Shown here one piece after another: positions 12,829-25,000 of a stretch of DNA of 64,000 nt (the stretch's first letter is position 1; each line of letters starts with the position of its first letter). Origin of the DNA: Cryptomeria japonica (Eukaryota; Streptophyta; Pinopsida; Cupressales; Cupressaceae). Location of the stretch: contig NC_081410.1 in assembly GCF_030272615.1 (NCBI RefSeq), positions 256,045,533 through 256,109,532 on the forward strand, written 5' to 3'. The notes under the pieces were generated by a model. The model searched no databases and had not been told where the DNA came from. It worked only from the letters and a program-made list of their open reading frames with translations. A program made the position numbers and the translations under genes.

Positions 12829-12844
12829 TTCAAAGAGGGGCAAA
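12829..12844 (+). promoter_or_regulatory. gypsy-1 polypurine tract
   Basis: TCAAAGAGGGGCAAA immediately precedes the LTR start TGTAATACCC. The same AAAGAGGGGCAAAA precedes the gypsy-2 3' LTR at 46,871. It would prime plus-strand DNA synthesis. Confidence 0.85.
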
Positions 12845-13881
12845 TGTAATACCCTAAAAATGGTCATCTAAACCATGAGCCCCTAATCTCGACAACGTCA
12901 CCAAGGTCCTAACCAAAGGCAATAAAATAAATCTTGAGCACACAATTAATTTCTAAAATCATCAATGTCACATGGCAAATTAATCAACCAATATTAATTA
13001 AATATTTATTTAATTAATTGATCATTCCAAGTAAATCATTTTTAAACAATTATCCTATTTATTTTATTGAATATCCTAGCATATTTAATTAAATAAATCA
13101 ATTTGCCATTAAATCATCAAAAAAGGAATTAATTGACAAAAAATAATTAAAAATTGAGAAAAGAAATCAATTGGAGATAATCTTGAAAAACAAATTAAAA
13201 ATTGATAAATAATCTCAGAGAAAGCAATTAAAATAATTAAATATTAAAATTGAATGAAATAGAAAATAAATCAATTTTTCCTGATTTTATCTTAATTTTA
13301 GTTCAATTTCCTTTAAAATTGAGAAAAGCATCCAATCACATCAATTCATCTGGATTGTGCTTCCTCTTGGAAAATCTTGACCGCTCATCATCATTTGATC
13401 TCAATCGTTGGTTTCTTTCTGAATTTTTTATAAATTTAGGCTCTCATCTCTTTTTCAAGTATCCTGGAGAATATATTGTTATTATGTTGTTTTTTCTCTA
13501 GGTTCATTGAGAATTTGCATTGAGATATTGCATATTAGTTATTTCATATTGCTTAAATCATTTAGCTTAAATATTCATATATTGCTTAAATCATGTTAGA
13601 TTAATCTTGCATATCTAGCTTAAATCTTGCATCCATTTAGCTCATATTCATGATCATATAGATTTAAAAATCCTTCATTTAGGTGTTGTCTAGTCACTGG
13701 ATAGCTTAGCAATCTGAGAGCAATCTAAAATCGCATCTACTAGAAGGCAATGGGTCGCTTTGTAATGGTTTATTGTTTATTGATTATTGATTTACTAACC
13801 ATGCATCTAATGACTTAATTGAAGTGTTGTGTATTTCAGATACAGATACAGGTCCACTTTTCACACACACATTAGGTAGTG
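12845..13881 (+). mobile_element. gypsy-1 3' LTR
   Basis: It begins TGTAATACCCTAAAAATGG directly after the polypurine tract. Its 3' part aligns with the gypsy-2 LTR through the words GTCACTGGA, GAGAGCAA, CTAGAAGGCAATGGGTCGC (gypsy-2: CTAGGAGGYGATAGATCRC) and CAGGTCCACTT. The 3' end near 13,881 is set by that alignment, not by a target-site duplication, because the partner LTR is missing. AATTAATT-rich U3. Confidence 0.8.
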
Positions 13882-16320
13882 ATGTCTCAAATTTTACGAT
13901 AGAGTAGACAACAAAGGGTAGGCAGAGTTGGTGTTTCTCAAGCCTAGACACCAAAAGGTAGAGATGAGATTTCATAGGTGCAAATGCCAAAACAAAGGTG
14001 AAAAGGCTGAAGAGAATTGTGAATTTTGTCACTCTCTTGGAAAGAAATTTCAAATACAAGTACACATTGGCCAAGATTTTTAATGATTAAGATAGTATGG
14101 GAAAGGATCCTCAAAGACAATCTCCATTGGTCTCAACACAAATAAGACACTTTGAGCACTTTACACATCCTAAGGTCAAATCTTCATTGTGATGGTGCTA
14201 GGCTTGCAAAACTTGAAATCTCCATTGGGTCAAGTGTGCAATCACCTTAAGGGGTGGTGGACACTATTGTATTTTTGGGAGAGGATAGCTGGGGGCCTCT
14301 AGGACTAGAAGGATGACCCAATCACCCCCTTCTTGGAAAGCTATAAGTAGCTTATGCTAAGCTAGTAATTTTTGTCTTATGCTTAGCTATAAGTAGCTTA
14401 TGCTCCCTTGAGATGAGACAAAAATTACCAGCTTAGCATAATACACCTAATACCTCAAGATACAAAGGAGGTAAGTCTACCTTTTGATCCCCAAGTTTGC
14501 ACAAGGGGATATAATACACCTAATACCTCAAGACACAACAAACAATTATTGATTAACCACCTTGTTATGCTATGTGTAATTATACTAACAAAATACAATG
14601 AAAAATGAAATAAAAACCTGCAAAACTGCCTGGTAGTAGTTTCAAAAATTTGTCTTCGGCATTCAAGGCAAGCTACACAAAGAGGTTAGTGTTTGTAAAA
14701 AAAATTAAAAAAATAAAAATCCTACTACAAGAGCGGAGATATTGAAGTGCAGGCACAGGTGTTGAACAACACTGATGCCAAAACATAAAATCCAGAAAGA
14801 TACTAAGGTTAAAAATGTAATAAAATTTTGAACAAAACCAAATATATGTTTTTTTATTTTCAAATTTTCTAACTTATTTTTTTAATTTGGTTTTGAGCAG
14901 AAAATGAAAATAGAAAATAAAATCAATTACCTTATACCTTCCCGAAAGGCGTTGCTCTACAGATGGTGTTCTCCAGACAGGGATGTTGAAGCACAGACCT
15001 ACAAAACACAGTTTTTTTTTTTTAACATGCAAAGCAAAATGGTATGAGGATGTTAAATAAATATAGAATTCAACAGATTACTTAAATTAATCATAAAAAA
15101 TGTGGCAAAAAGGCAGGTTTCTACAGAAATAGAAAGTTAATTTGTTAGAGTAGAGACACCATTTCAAGAGTGCAAACATCAAGGTACGCAAACACTAAAC
15201 TGTGATCGAAGACACTGAGCCATAGTCTGCAACCTAAAATATTCACACAAACTTCAAATCAAGGATTAGTAACAAGGGACGTGGGTCCCACCAGGTGTGC
15301 CAAAATGAAAAAAAATAAAAGATGTCTAAAAGATAATCTAACATGAAAAGTCAATGTAAAATTAGAGGCTTATACCTTTGCTACTCCATAGATTGAGCTA
15401 GAAGTAGAAGCACCCTTCTTTATGCGATTTTCTCTTTGAACCTTGCGATGCGGATTTCTTTCCTTTGCACAACAAGTGGTTATTCTAGTAGCATAATGAT
15501 ATCATGAAATTATATTATGGATGTAGGAGGGGAGGCTTTGATTTATAGATTTTAAGAAGGGAAAATGGATGGTTGAGATTGAAAATTGATGAAGGGTTGA
15601 GATTGAGTTAGAGGATGTGAGTTGGATTGAAGGCTTAGCCTTGTGACAAGTGTCACAAGGTGGAAATATTGGAAAGAATACTTCTCAATGAGAAGATGGT
15701 AAGGTGTGCTCAAACTTGTGTGAGCATATATTGGGAAGAACATGAGGATGACAAGTGAAAATAGGAGTGGAAAAGTGGAAGACATGTAGGATGAGGGATA
15801 TGACAAATAGATGAAAAGGGAAAGTGTAGAGTGGCTCTATTAGGAAGAGTATTTCCACACATGTGTGAGTACCTACTTTTTATTTTGTCAAAGGATGAGT
15901 TGGAAGTGGAAAAGTGACTTGTGCATGCAAGTTCATTTAAGAGGGGTGTAACATGAGGACTTAGGTAGGTGTGAGGAATTTGAAATTGGAGGAAAATGTT
16001 AATAAGGGTTAATTAGCCTAAACCAATAAATTAAGTATTAATTAATTGATTTAGTGGTAAGATTTGTAGGAATGAAGGATACTAGTTAATTTATTAAGAA
16101 TTAATTAACTAATTTGGATTAGATGAATATTAGGACATGGACTAAAGTGGGAGATTTGTTAAAATAAATCAGACCTTAGAGGGAATGGGATTTATAATTA
16201 CTTGATAAATTGTTTATATAAATGAGGGTATAATTAATTAAATAAAAATTAATTAATTATTTTGGAAGAATAAAGGGGTGAACATAATAAATAAAAGTAA
16301 TCATGTTACAGTTACCTATT
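13882..16320. other. Unassigned region with one hairpin
   Basis: No protein family was recognised on either strand. The region contains the hairpin at 14,339-14,441 and a direct repeat of about 22 bases (TAATACACCTAATACCTCAA) near 14,440 and 14,511. From 15,950 to 16,280 it is dominated by ATTAATTAATT words like those in the gypsy LTRs, so an unrecognised LTR may be present. Confidence 0.4.
14339..14441. repeat. Imperfect hairpin with direct-repeat flank
   Basis: Arms of 27 bases at 14,352-14,378 and 14,415-14,441 are reverse complements with two mismatches and leave a 36-base loop. A 20-base word (AGCTATAAGTAGCTTATGCT) is also repeated directly at 14,339 and 14,385. The structure could be a small fold-back element or a palindrome formed by template switching. 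Confidence 0.8.
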
Positions 16321-19300
16321 TTCACTACTAGCTCAATCAGGATGCAGGAGATATCAGATCAATGTGTCCCAGAAGGAGAAACAAGTGATAAGTATGAAAA
16401 GAATACATGTTTTTGTCTAACTTATTTGCTTCATGTGTAAACACAGGGAAATTAACATTTGATTCATTGAATGACAACATGTGGGGTAAAATGTGGCTTC
16501 CATGAGGGTTGAGCCCAACATGTTGATGGAAATGGGTGTTTCTTTGCAGTTTCTTGAATTTTTGCCTTATCGGCATGACCTACCCCAATCAGCAAGACTT
16601 ACCTCAAAGACCCAAAGAGTAGTGTGGAGCATAGAATGTTGTCATTGGGTTATCAAAAGAAACTATCTTATGTAATCCTGATCACCCAATAGAAATTGCA
16701 AAGCGGCATGTGAAGTCATCAGCTATTGGAGGGAGTGTTTTCATCTTATCCCGATGACCCGCTGGAAAAGGCTAAGGAGAACCTTTTATCCCACATTGGC
16801 CACAGGGAGGAGCATTTCAGTATTTATATGCAAGGCCACGTATATCTTAAGTTTCAAAGCTTACAGGCTTTTGACAAGGAGCAATTCAGTGTTGGTGGGC
16901 CTCCTACGTGTGCATGCATCTCAAAGCAGTCAAATTTTGTAGTAAAAGGCCAAATTAACAGGTGAGCAGGTTGCAAAGGATTAGATGATGGTTGCTATAC
17001 CCCAAGATGAAATTGATTGACTGTTAACAACCACGACTTGGCAACTGATGAGCTGGCAGGCCAGGTGGCACCAAGGTAAGCACTGAGCAAGTCATGAGGT
17101 GTCGCGTGGTGACATGCAGGTTGTAAGGTGTCAGACAAGTGGTAGACACGTGATGGCACCATGGCATAGGATGTAGCCACTCAGAGGGGCTAAGGGTCGA
17201 GCAGATCAACAATGATCAACGGTGATCAAGATGGATCTAAGGGGTGCCACAACATAAAAATGCTTGCCAGATATCACCTGGGACTTGGCGATAAACCACT
17301 AGCGATGAACCATGGCCGGTAGTTAATACAAGCGGTTAAGGCAGGCAATTCATTTTGATGGTTAGTGGAGGCCATGCTAAGGTGTCAGAGTGGAGAGCTT
17401 GGGATGAATACCCTCACGACAGGTGGTGCCCAATTGTAAACTCTAGAGCCAATCAAAGGGTGCCACATGGCAGATGAATTTCAAGCAGACTGTGGGTTCG
17501 ATGGATCTCAATATGGACTCACCGAAGGCATTAGTTTCATCGACATCAAATGTGTCGATGAATCTAAGATTTCTATAAGACAAGAAAGCAGTTCACCGAG
17601 TGCTTGGATTCATCGACAAAGGCACATCGAATAAATAAAAATCGGTTCCATCAAAAAGCGAAGGCATCGATGAAACTGCGGTTTCGACGAGACACAAAAA
17701 TAGATAGCCGAAGAGGAAGTTTGGCCAAAAGGTTGAAGCCGAGCAAACCAAAGTAAAACAGTGGGCCCAGTGGTGGTGAGGTGGCATCCAAGTGGAAGTT
17801 GAAAGGTGCCCAGGTGGATCATGTAGTGAAATAGAGGCATGACACATGGTGACACTGTGGCATAAGAGAGAGCTGCTTAGAAAGTTAAAGATCGACCAGT
17901 TTGAGGATAGATCAATGGTCGTCTCTATACCACATGATGAAGATTCTTGTTGGTTATCTCATGCAACTTGGCGACTAGCGAGGTGGTAGTTGAGGTGGTC
18001 ATCCATGTGGGCTCAAAATGAGTGAGGATGTGCCACATGGTAGAGAGAAGATGAAGAACCAAGTCAGACCAAGTCCAGATGGTAGACAAAGTGGACCCGC
18101 GAGAAAATCAAAGGCTGACATGTGGAAAATGTCTACAGACAAGCAGATCAACTTGGAATTTTAACTTCAACTTGGTTTAATGGCTTGACAATGATTCAAA
18201 ATGGTTCAATGGCTTGACAATGGTTCAAAGTACTTTAATGGCTCAATGATGGTTAAACCGGTTCAATGGTTCAAAGGCAAATTAGCAAGCAAGAAGCATA
18301 GTAAGTCATCGGTTATCAGGAGGAGCTATTCTAATATTATCCCAATAACCCGATGGAAAAGTTTAGAGTAATGGAAAAGGTGCAAGGTAATGCGGGAAGC
18401 ATCTGAACATCAGGTAATTCATTCCAATGTTGTCCCAAAGAATCGAAAGAGGATGCAAAGTCAATGTAAGAAAGAATATTGTTGGGAGTGTGCCATCGGT
18501 TATCGACAGGACTATTCTCATGTTATGTCGATAATCCGATAAGAAGGTGTGTGATCCGAAATAATGAAATCCAATAGAATCACTAGAAAGTAGGCCCAAG
18601 TCTGGTAGCATCCAGGTGGAATTAGCACGAAAGAGAGTTTTTCTTTCAGTCACAACCCTGATTTGGTGCATAATTGTCAACACATTTTTTGAGTTTTTGC
18701 AAGTTCAGTATAAGGGGGGAGAGGTTCTAGGGGAGGGAGTTTTTTGGGGTCTTATCTCTATGGTAGCAAATATTCACACTTTTGTAACTCATTCCTTATG
18801 AGCTTCGCTTAGACTTTGTAATGCAGAAAGTTCCTTGTTTTCAATAAAGAAGCTAAGTTCCTCCTTAAATTATTGGGTCTAAGTGTTATGATTGTAAGCA
18901 TTTTGATTAAAATTCTATGATTCTTTCATAGAATCCTTCATTTTATCTTAGTTTCTTCATATGCTTAGGGTTGAGATACATGTTATAGTGCAAGTCTCTA
19001 ATTATGTATGTGAATCTGTTGCATCAAAATTGTGAGAATATTATTAGTCTCCTTTTTGTGAACATCAGTAAGTTAGCCTTTCAAGATAATTGTTTATGCA
19101 AACATGTATGTTTGACTTGTGAGTTTAAGCAGTTTCATTAGTTGATTATCTTGTGGAATTGTAAGCAGTTTACAAGTCTTTTATCATTGATAGATCACCT
19201 AGTAGTAGTCAATTTTTAGTTTTATGCATATCCTTCTTCCCTTTTTCTCATAATTTCATTTAAGTTTTTTAGGTGATCAAATAGAAAGTCAGCCTATAAT

Positions 19301-19440
19301 TTGGAGGTCTGCTCTCATAATAGGATACCCACAGCCTGAGAGCAGTCCAATGTTGCACGAGATTGCAAGAAATTCAAGCTTGCATTGGGTGCAAATCCAC
19401 GTGACAACAGTTACAAAAGATAATTAATTAAATAAAATTT
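16321..19440. repeat. Repeat-structured region of unknown origin, relatively GC-rich
   Basis: No coding region is recognised. A hairpin-forming module appears near 16,718-16,772, 18,306-18,360 and 18,492-18,545. A longer block recurs loosely (about 16,985-17,200 and 17,930-18,020; both read ACTTGGCRACT followed by a GAGSTGG word). CATCGA words cluster at 17,535-17,690. From 18,640 on the character changes: a purine run (about 18,710-18,745), TTGTAACTC and CAATAAAGAAGC look like the R/U5 part of a plus-strand LTR or a transcript end. The ends are not defined. Confidence 0.5.
18180..18285. repeat. Short degenerate tandem repeat (GGTTCAATGGCTTGACAAT-like)
   Basis: About five imperfect units of 18-24 bases built on GGTTCAATGG and CTTGACAATG follow one another. 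They lie between the first and second hairpin modules. Nothing coding. Confidence 0.75.
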
Positions 19441-19717
19441 AATTAATTTTAGGCATCTAAAATTTGGACAATACTCTTTGCATTTGAAATTGATAACTTC
19501 AAAGAAAGTTTCTAGAAAAATACATAAATTTTCCAAGAAGGCCTAAATTTTCTTAGCACATTCAAACATTTGCCATGATTCTAAATTATCGAGCACATTG
19601 GGTCTATACACCACTTCAATCATGTACTTAATACATTTGAAGTCAAGATGAGGTAATAATAGGGAGGCTAATACTACAAGAAAATCTACTAGTTCATTCT
19701 TTCCATAGGAGCTGCCT

Positions 19718-20450
19718 CTATTGAAAAGGCATCAAAATATTCAATCTCATTCCATACCTAGATGCTATAATGTTCAGCGTTTCATTCTTAACTGTGAAAA
19801 GTTTCCTAACTTGTTTCACTATATACTCAACATCTTGAATTTCCTTGAGCCTTTTTTTTCCTTTCTCCTTAGTTGTTGTTATCCCAAGTAATAATTCCAT
19901 GTATTCAGTTGTATTGTTGGTATTCTTGAATTCAAACTTGTAAGAGGAACAAAATTTATCACCATTAGGAGAAACTAATACACCACTTATCCTTGAACTA
20001 GAATTGGAACAACTTCCATCAAACTCCAACACCCATAAAGATGAAGAAACTCTCAACCCCAAAGTCTCCTCTTCCCTCTCATCACTAGACAACACCATGT
20101 AATTGCCAAATTTAGTTTCTTCATACAAAATTTGAGACCTAGGATCATCTAGTTTGAGGATAGTGAATTTAGCTTTGGGCTTGGGCTCTAAATGAAATTT
20201 CTTGTTTCGAAGAGGGATGAATGCGTACCACCAATCAATTTGCATCTCTCCTCCCAAATATTTATAGAAGCTCCTACTCAACAACATACAATAACTTGAT
20301 GGTATATCAATGAACAATATAGTTAATTTTAAGTCTCTTATCAGGGTATGCAACTAGATAAACTTGGGCATCTTTAATTTGGCCTAATAAAGGGACTTGT
20401 TTGGAATCCATAGAATAGCATTTCCCAAAAAAATTGGTTAAGGTTAGGCT
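19718..20450 (-). pseudogene. gypsy-3 protease C-terminus joined to RNase H, RT missing
   Basis: The minus strand continues a gypsy polyprotein that was cut by copia-1 at 20,450. It reads MDSKQVPLLGQIKDAQV, then LTILFIDIPSSYCMLLSRSF and GGEMQIDW, the usual block after the retropepsin core. About 60 residues later it passes without a stop into LWVLEFDGSCSN, GVLVSPNGDKF and NNTTEYMELLLGI, the archaeal-type RNase H found in plant gypsy elements. The 211-codon open part (19,718-20,353) therefore has no reverse transcriptase. The RNase H end is degenerate (IQDVEYIVKQV where relatives have GDSELV). No integrase follows. Confidence 0.82.
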
Positions 20451-21976
20451 TGTTGGTATTTGGCATTATAACAGACAATGGGAGATTGTTGGCATTTCAA
20501 TAAGGATATTGAGAAGGTTGTTGATGATTATGGATATAACTGATTAAGGATGTTTACTGTCTTAATATTATTATTTTGTCATTGATGTCAAGAAATTGAT
20601 TTCCTAACTTAGCATGATGTTGCCATATCTTGAGAAGTATGATTTGATGAGTATAAAGATGTCAGTAAAAGACACAGAAAGAATATGATGAATAAGGGGA
20701 TGAATAAGGTATTCAATGGGCAACTATTACCGAGTCAGACAATGATGAGATCATGATGTTTAGATTGTTTTAACATCATACATATGTTGTAAATTGTAAG
20801 GTTAATACTATACTATGTTACCGAGCAAATAACCTAGTCGGTAAACCCTAAGGTTATCGCTATCGATTAATGAAGGCGGAATGTCTATCGAGTGAAGTTT
20901 AGTATTCATCAAGTTGTTACCGAGTTGTAACTGAGCTGTAACAGAATACATTAAATGGTTACATGCATTATTTAATGAAGGAAGCTGATGAGCTGGAACT
21001 GATTAAATGATTGGTATGTCGTGCATGAAGTTTGTTAATGAATCTATGGCAAAGGAAAATTGGCATGAAGATCTATAGCGCAAATTGAACCACATTACCC
21101 TAGCACAAGTTCCAAGAAATATATGCAAGTTCCTAGGTGGGGTAAAACATTTTTCAGATCGAAGGATACATTGAACCTGGACAAGATTGAAGATCTGATG
21201 GCTATGATTGATCATGGGAAGTATGATCAAGGAGATTAAGCAGTTAGCTAATTGTTTATAAATAGGGAACTGTTGATAAACAATGCATGCAGGCAAATGT
21301 ATGCATAGGGATGCTACATAGTGATTACCGAGCACAAAAGCTTGAAGACCTGTTTTGAATAAACAAATTATAGAAGCCCAGCAGATGGACAAGATTAGTT
21401 CTATGTCTAGATTGTATTGAGAAAATAAGAATCTACTTTAGCATTTTAGATGTGAAGTTGTAGATAATTTTTTATTACTGTTATTTTGTGAAAGTGATAG
21501 AAAATCTCTTAACCGAGTGGACTTAACAGACTTATTTGTAAAACCCTCTAGCAAGGTGACATTGTGATTGAGTGTTTGAAATCCTTTAACAAGGTCACTT
21601 CTAACAAGGTGAAGATCCTAATAGATCTAAGGGAAATCCCTTAACCGGGTCACATCTAGCAATGTGTTTGTAATCTTTAACATGATTTGCTTTTAACCGA
21701 GCATACTCTGGAAGAGTATATTTCTTAGTGGGTCCAAAATCCCACAGTGGTTTTTCCCTATGTGGGTTTCCACGTTAAATCTGGTGTTATGAGGTTTATG
21801 ATGTTTATATGCTTTTGAGTTTGCATGTTTAGCAGTTTTGGTTATATTACTATAGTGTATGTTACTGAGGTTGAATCTGATGTTTTTATGGAAGATTAAG
21901 TTTGTATGATTCACCCCCCCTCCTCTCATCTTGTTGGCTATTGGATCTATACTTACATTAAGTATTAGAACTATCA
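20451..21976 (+). mobile_element. copia-1 5' LTR
   Basis: 1,526 bases, starting TGTTGGTATTTGG and ending AACTATCA. A TATA box (TATAAATA) is at 21,257-21,264 and a telo-box-like AAACCCTAA at 20,853-20,861. The U5 end holds the C-run GATTCACCCCCCCTCCTC, the complement of the G-run in the minus-strand copia LTRs. A second LTR-start-like sequence (GGGAGAT followed by TGTTGGCATT) sits 36 bases inside, at 20,487. Confidence 0.93.
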
Positions 21977-21978
21977 AT

Positions 21979-21990
21979 TGGTATCAGAGC
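21979..21990 (+). promoter_or_regulatory. copia-1 primer-binding site
   Basis: TGGTATCAGAGC, two bases after the LTR end. This is the plant copia primer site complementary to initiator tRNA-Met. Confidence 0.95.
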
Positions 21991-22040
21991 TTTGGACTCC
22001 AGAAGAAATTTTTAAAGGTACTTGAGGCAAAGATCCAAAG

Positions 22041-25000
22041 ATGTATAAGAGGGATGAACCGAAGCTGAACAAGTCAAGTTTCTCTACATGGTAGAAAAGG
22101 ATGAAGCTACACCTATCAGGAATTGGAGAATATGTTGTATATTATCTGGAGAATGATTTCATCACACCAAGCACCTATCCACTGACTATGGAAGAAATAA
22201 AGGCAAAGCAAGAACACATCCAAGCAATGATTGAAATAACATCTGCATTGACCGACTCAGAGTTTAATGATCTAGAAGGCTGCAATGATGCAAAGGTAAT
22301 GTGGGACAAGCTCATATCAGTGTATGGCAGTGATGAACATGTTCAAAGAGAAAAAGTAGATAGTCTAAGAGGATAACTTGAATCTATGAGGATGAATGAA
22401 GGTGAGAACATAACCTAGTACAATACAAGACTAAAGGAGATTGTCAATCAAATCAAAGGAGCAGGTGGAACTATTGAAGAAAAGGATATAACAAGTAAGT
22501 TGTTAAGAACCCTTCTACTGGCTTATACAATCTGAGTCTCTGCAATCAATGAATTGAGGTATGTACCTAATATGCCAGTTTCTTTAGATGCTACTATTGG
22601 TAAGCTACATGCATTTGAGTTAAGTAAATTTGATAACAGTGGATCTTTGGTAAATAAAGTTGAATCTGCATTTAGTTCTTTTCATCTTGATGAATCTAAT
22701 GACTACAATGAAAGAAAGTATAAGTAATCTGAAGGAGATCATAGTGGAGCAAGTGAAAGATTTCATAAGAACATGGAAGAAGTACACAAACTGTATGAGG
22801 AAATCAGAAAGCAGGAAGAGTTTGAAGCACTATTAGCCAGAAGGTTACCGAGAGGCAAAGGTAAGTATAAAGGAAAACTACCTTTGAAATGTTTCAATTG
22901 TGATAAAATAGGACATATGGCTTTTAACTATCTTGACAAAGAATCTACTAAAAAGAGATATTACTGAGATGACAGACAGAAAGATAATCATTACAGAGGA
23001 CACCGAGACTTCAGAAGAAGAGATAGAAAGACATGCTTAATAGCTGATGAGGAATCCAACGATGATAAATCAGATGAAACTGATATAGAGGAAGTAGTTT
23101 ATGTGGCTATCAAAGATGGATCAGATGAAGAAAGGTATGAAGAAAAAGCCCTAATATCTCACATAAATACTAATGATTCTTGGATCATAGATAGTGGATG
23201 CTCACATCATATGACAAGTGATAAACACAAGTTTGTTATGTTAGAAGATTATGATGGAGGCTATGTAAGATTTGGTAATGATGCACCATGTCCAGTAAGA
23301 GGTAAAGGATCTATATCACTTCTTGACAATGCAAGATGCAATGATGTTTATTGGGTTGAAGGTTTGAAATACAATTTGTTGAGTGTAGCATAGCTAAACA
23401 ATACAGGTTACTGAATAGAATTTCAGAAAGGAATTGTCAAAGTTCATGACAAGCATGGAAAGTTAGCTGCTACCGGGACATAAACAAAAGGTAATACATT
23501 TCACCTTGACTCAACTCGGAACAAGTGTTTATATGCAAAGATAGATGATACCTGGTTATGGCATAAAAGGTTTTGTCATGTAAATTTTGATAATCTGATC
23601 AAAATAAGTAAGAGGCACCGAGTAAGAGGTCTACTGAGTCTTGAAAAACCTGAGAATGCTATGTGCCGAGGATGCCAAATGGGTAAAATGACAAGATCAA
23701 GCTTTACAAGTAAGTCTTACACTTCTAAGGGAATTTTAGATCTTGTGCATACTGATCTTTGTGGTCCTATGAAAGTTCAAAGTTATTATGGTGACAAATA
23801 TTTCATATTATTTGTGGATGACTATTCAAGGATGATGTCGGTAATGTTTTTAAAAGAAAAATCAAAATCTTTTCAAATGTTTAAATGGTACAAGGCAAGA
23901 GTTGAAAATGAAACAGGAAGACAAATGAAATGTCTTAGATCAGATAGAGGAGGAGAGTTCACATCTGATGAGTTCAACTTATTCTACAATGATCATGGTA
24001 TTAAAAGACAAGTGTTTGCATCGAGAACTCCACAACAAAATGGAATTGCTGAGAGAAGAAACAGATCTATTGTGGATTGTTCTAGAACCCTGATGATTGA
24101 AAAGAAAGTGCCACAAACATTTTGGAGGGAAGCAATAAGCACAACAGTTTAGATTCTGAACTGAGTACAACTGAAGAAAGGTACTTTGAAGACACCATAT
24201 GAAATTTGGTATGACAAGAAAATTAATGTAAGTTATTTTAAAATCTTTGGAAGTAGATGCTATGTACACAAAGATGATAGAAATGGCAAGTTTGATCAGA
24301 AAAGTGAAGAAGGAACATTTCTAGGTTATTCTTTGGAAGCAAAGCATTTAAATGTTTGATCAAATCATCTAACAAAATAGTAGAAAGTGCAAATGTGAAA
24401 AATGATGAATTTGTAGAAAGAAATGATGGAGGAAATTCCAAAGAACCAGAAGATTATGATGAATTTGTCTATGTTCAATCGACAAGTCCTATCGAGAAAA
24501 CTGTTGAAGAAAATGAAGAGAATAACTAGTTACCGAGTGATGAAGAAGATCATACAGAGCCTACCGAGCTTGTATTAGCCAAGTATGTCAGAAGACATCA
24601 TGCACCAAGTTAGATTATAGGAGATAAGGATGATCCAGTGATGAAAAGGAACAAATTGAGACAGAACACATGTCTAATATCTGAATTTGAACCAAGAATA
24701 GTGAAAGAGGCATTTAACAGTGAAGATTGGATAAATGCTATGATAGAAGAGATTGATAAAATCAAGAAGAATGACGCATGGACACTAATCCCAAGACCGA
24801 AGGACAAAAATGCAATCGATACAAAGTGGATTTTCATAAACAAGCTAAATGAAAAAGGTGAGGTCATTCAAAATAAAGCAAGACTAGTATGCAAAGGTTA
24901 TGCTCAAGAAGAAGGAATTGATTATGGTGAAACTTTTGCACCTGTGGCTATACTTGAAGGAGTAAGAACATTGTTGGCATATGCTGCCTTCGAAAACTTC

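Larger units (their letters stand above)
6690..13881 (+). mobile_element. gypsy-1: 5'-truncated Ty3/gypsy (Tat-type) element
   Basis: The 3' half of a Ty3/gypsy element: integrase remnant (6,690-7,680), purine-rich repeats, a long spacer, an antisense PMD pseudogene (9,407-11,187), a polypurine tract (12,829-12,844) and a 3' LTR (about 12,845-13,881). No 5' LTR, primer site, gag, protease or reverse transcriptase was found upstream, so the element is truncated near 6,690. Its integrase end, spacer words (around 8,330-8,480 and 8,770) and LTR R/U5 part resemble gypsy-2 at 35,748-47,957, so the two belong to related families. Extra ORFs between pol and the 3' LTR, sometimes antisense and sometimes PMD-like, are known from Tat-lineage elements; placing this one there is inference. 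Confidence 0.8.

Noticed and set aside
21979-21990. tRNA gene fragment
   Set aside because: The match is the 12-base primer site only; no cloverleaf can be formed around it.
23979-24441. Antisense open frames over copia-1 integrase
   Set aside because: Shadow frames of the gag-pol sense sequence; the same holds for plus-strand frames over copia-2 (57,969-58,949 and 59,506-59,835).
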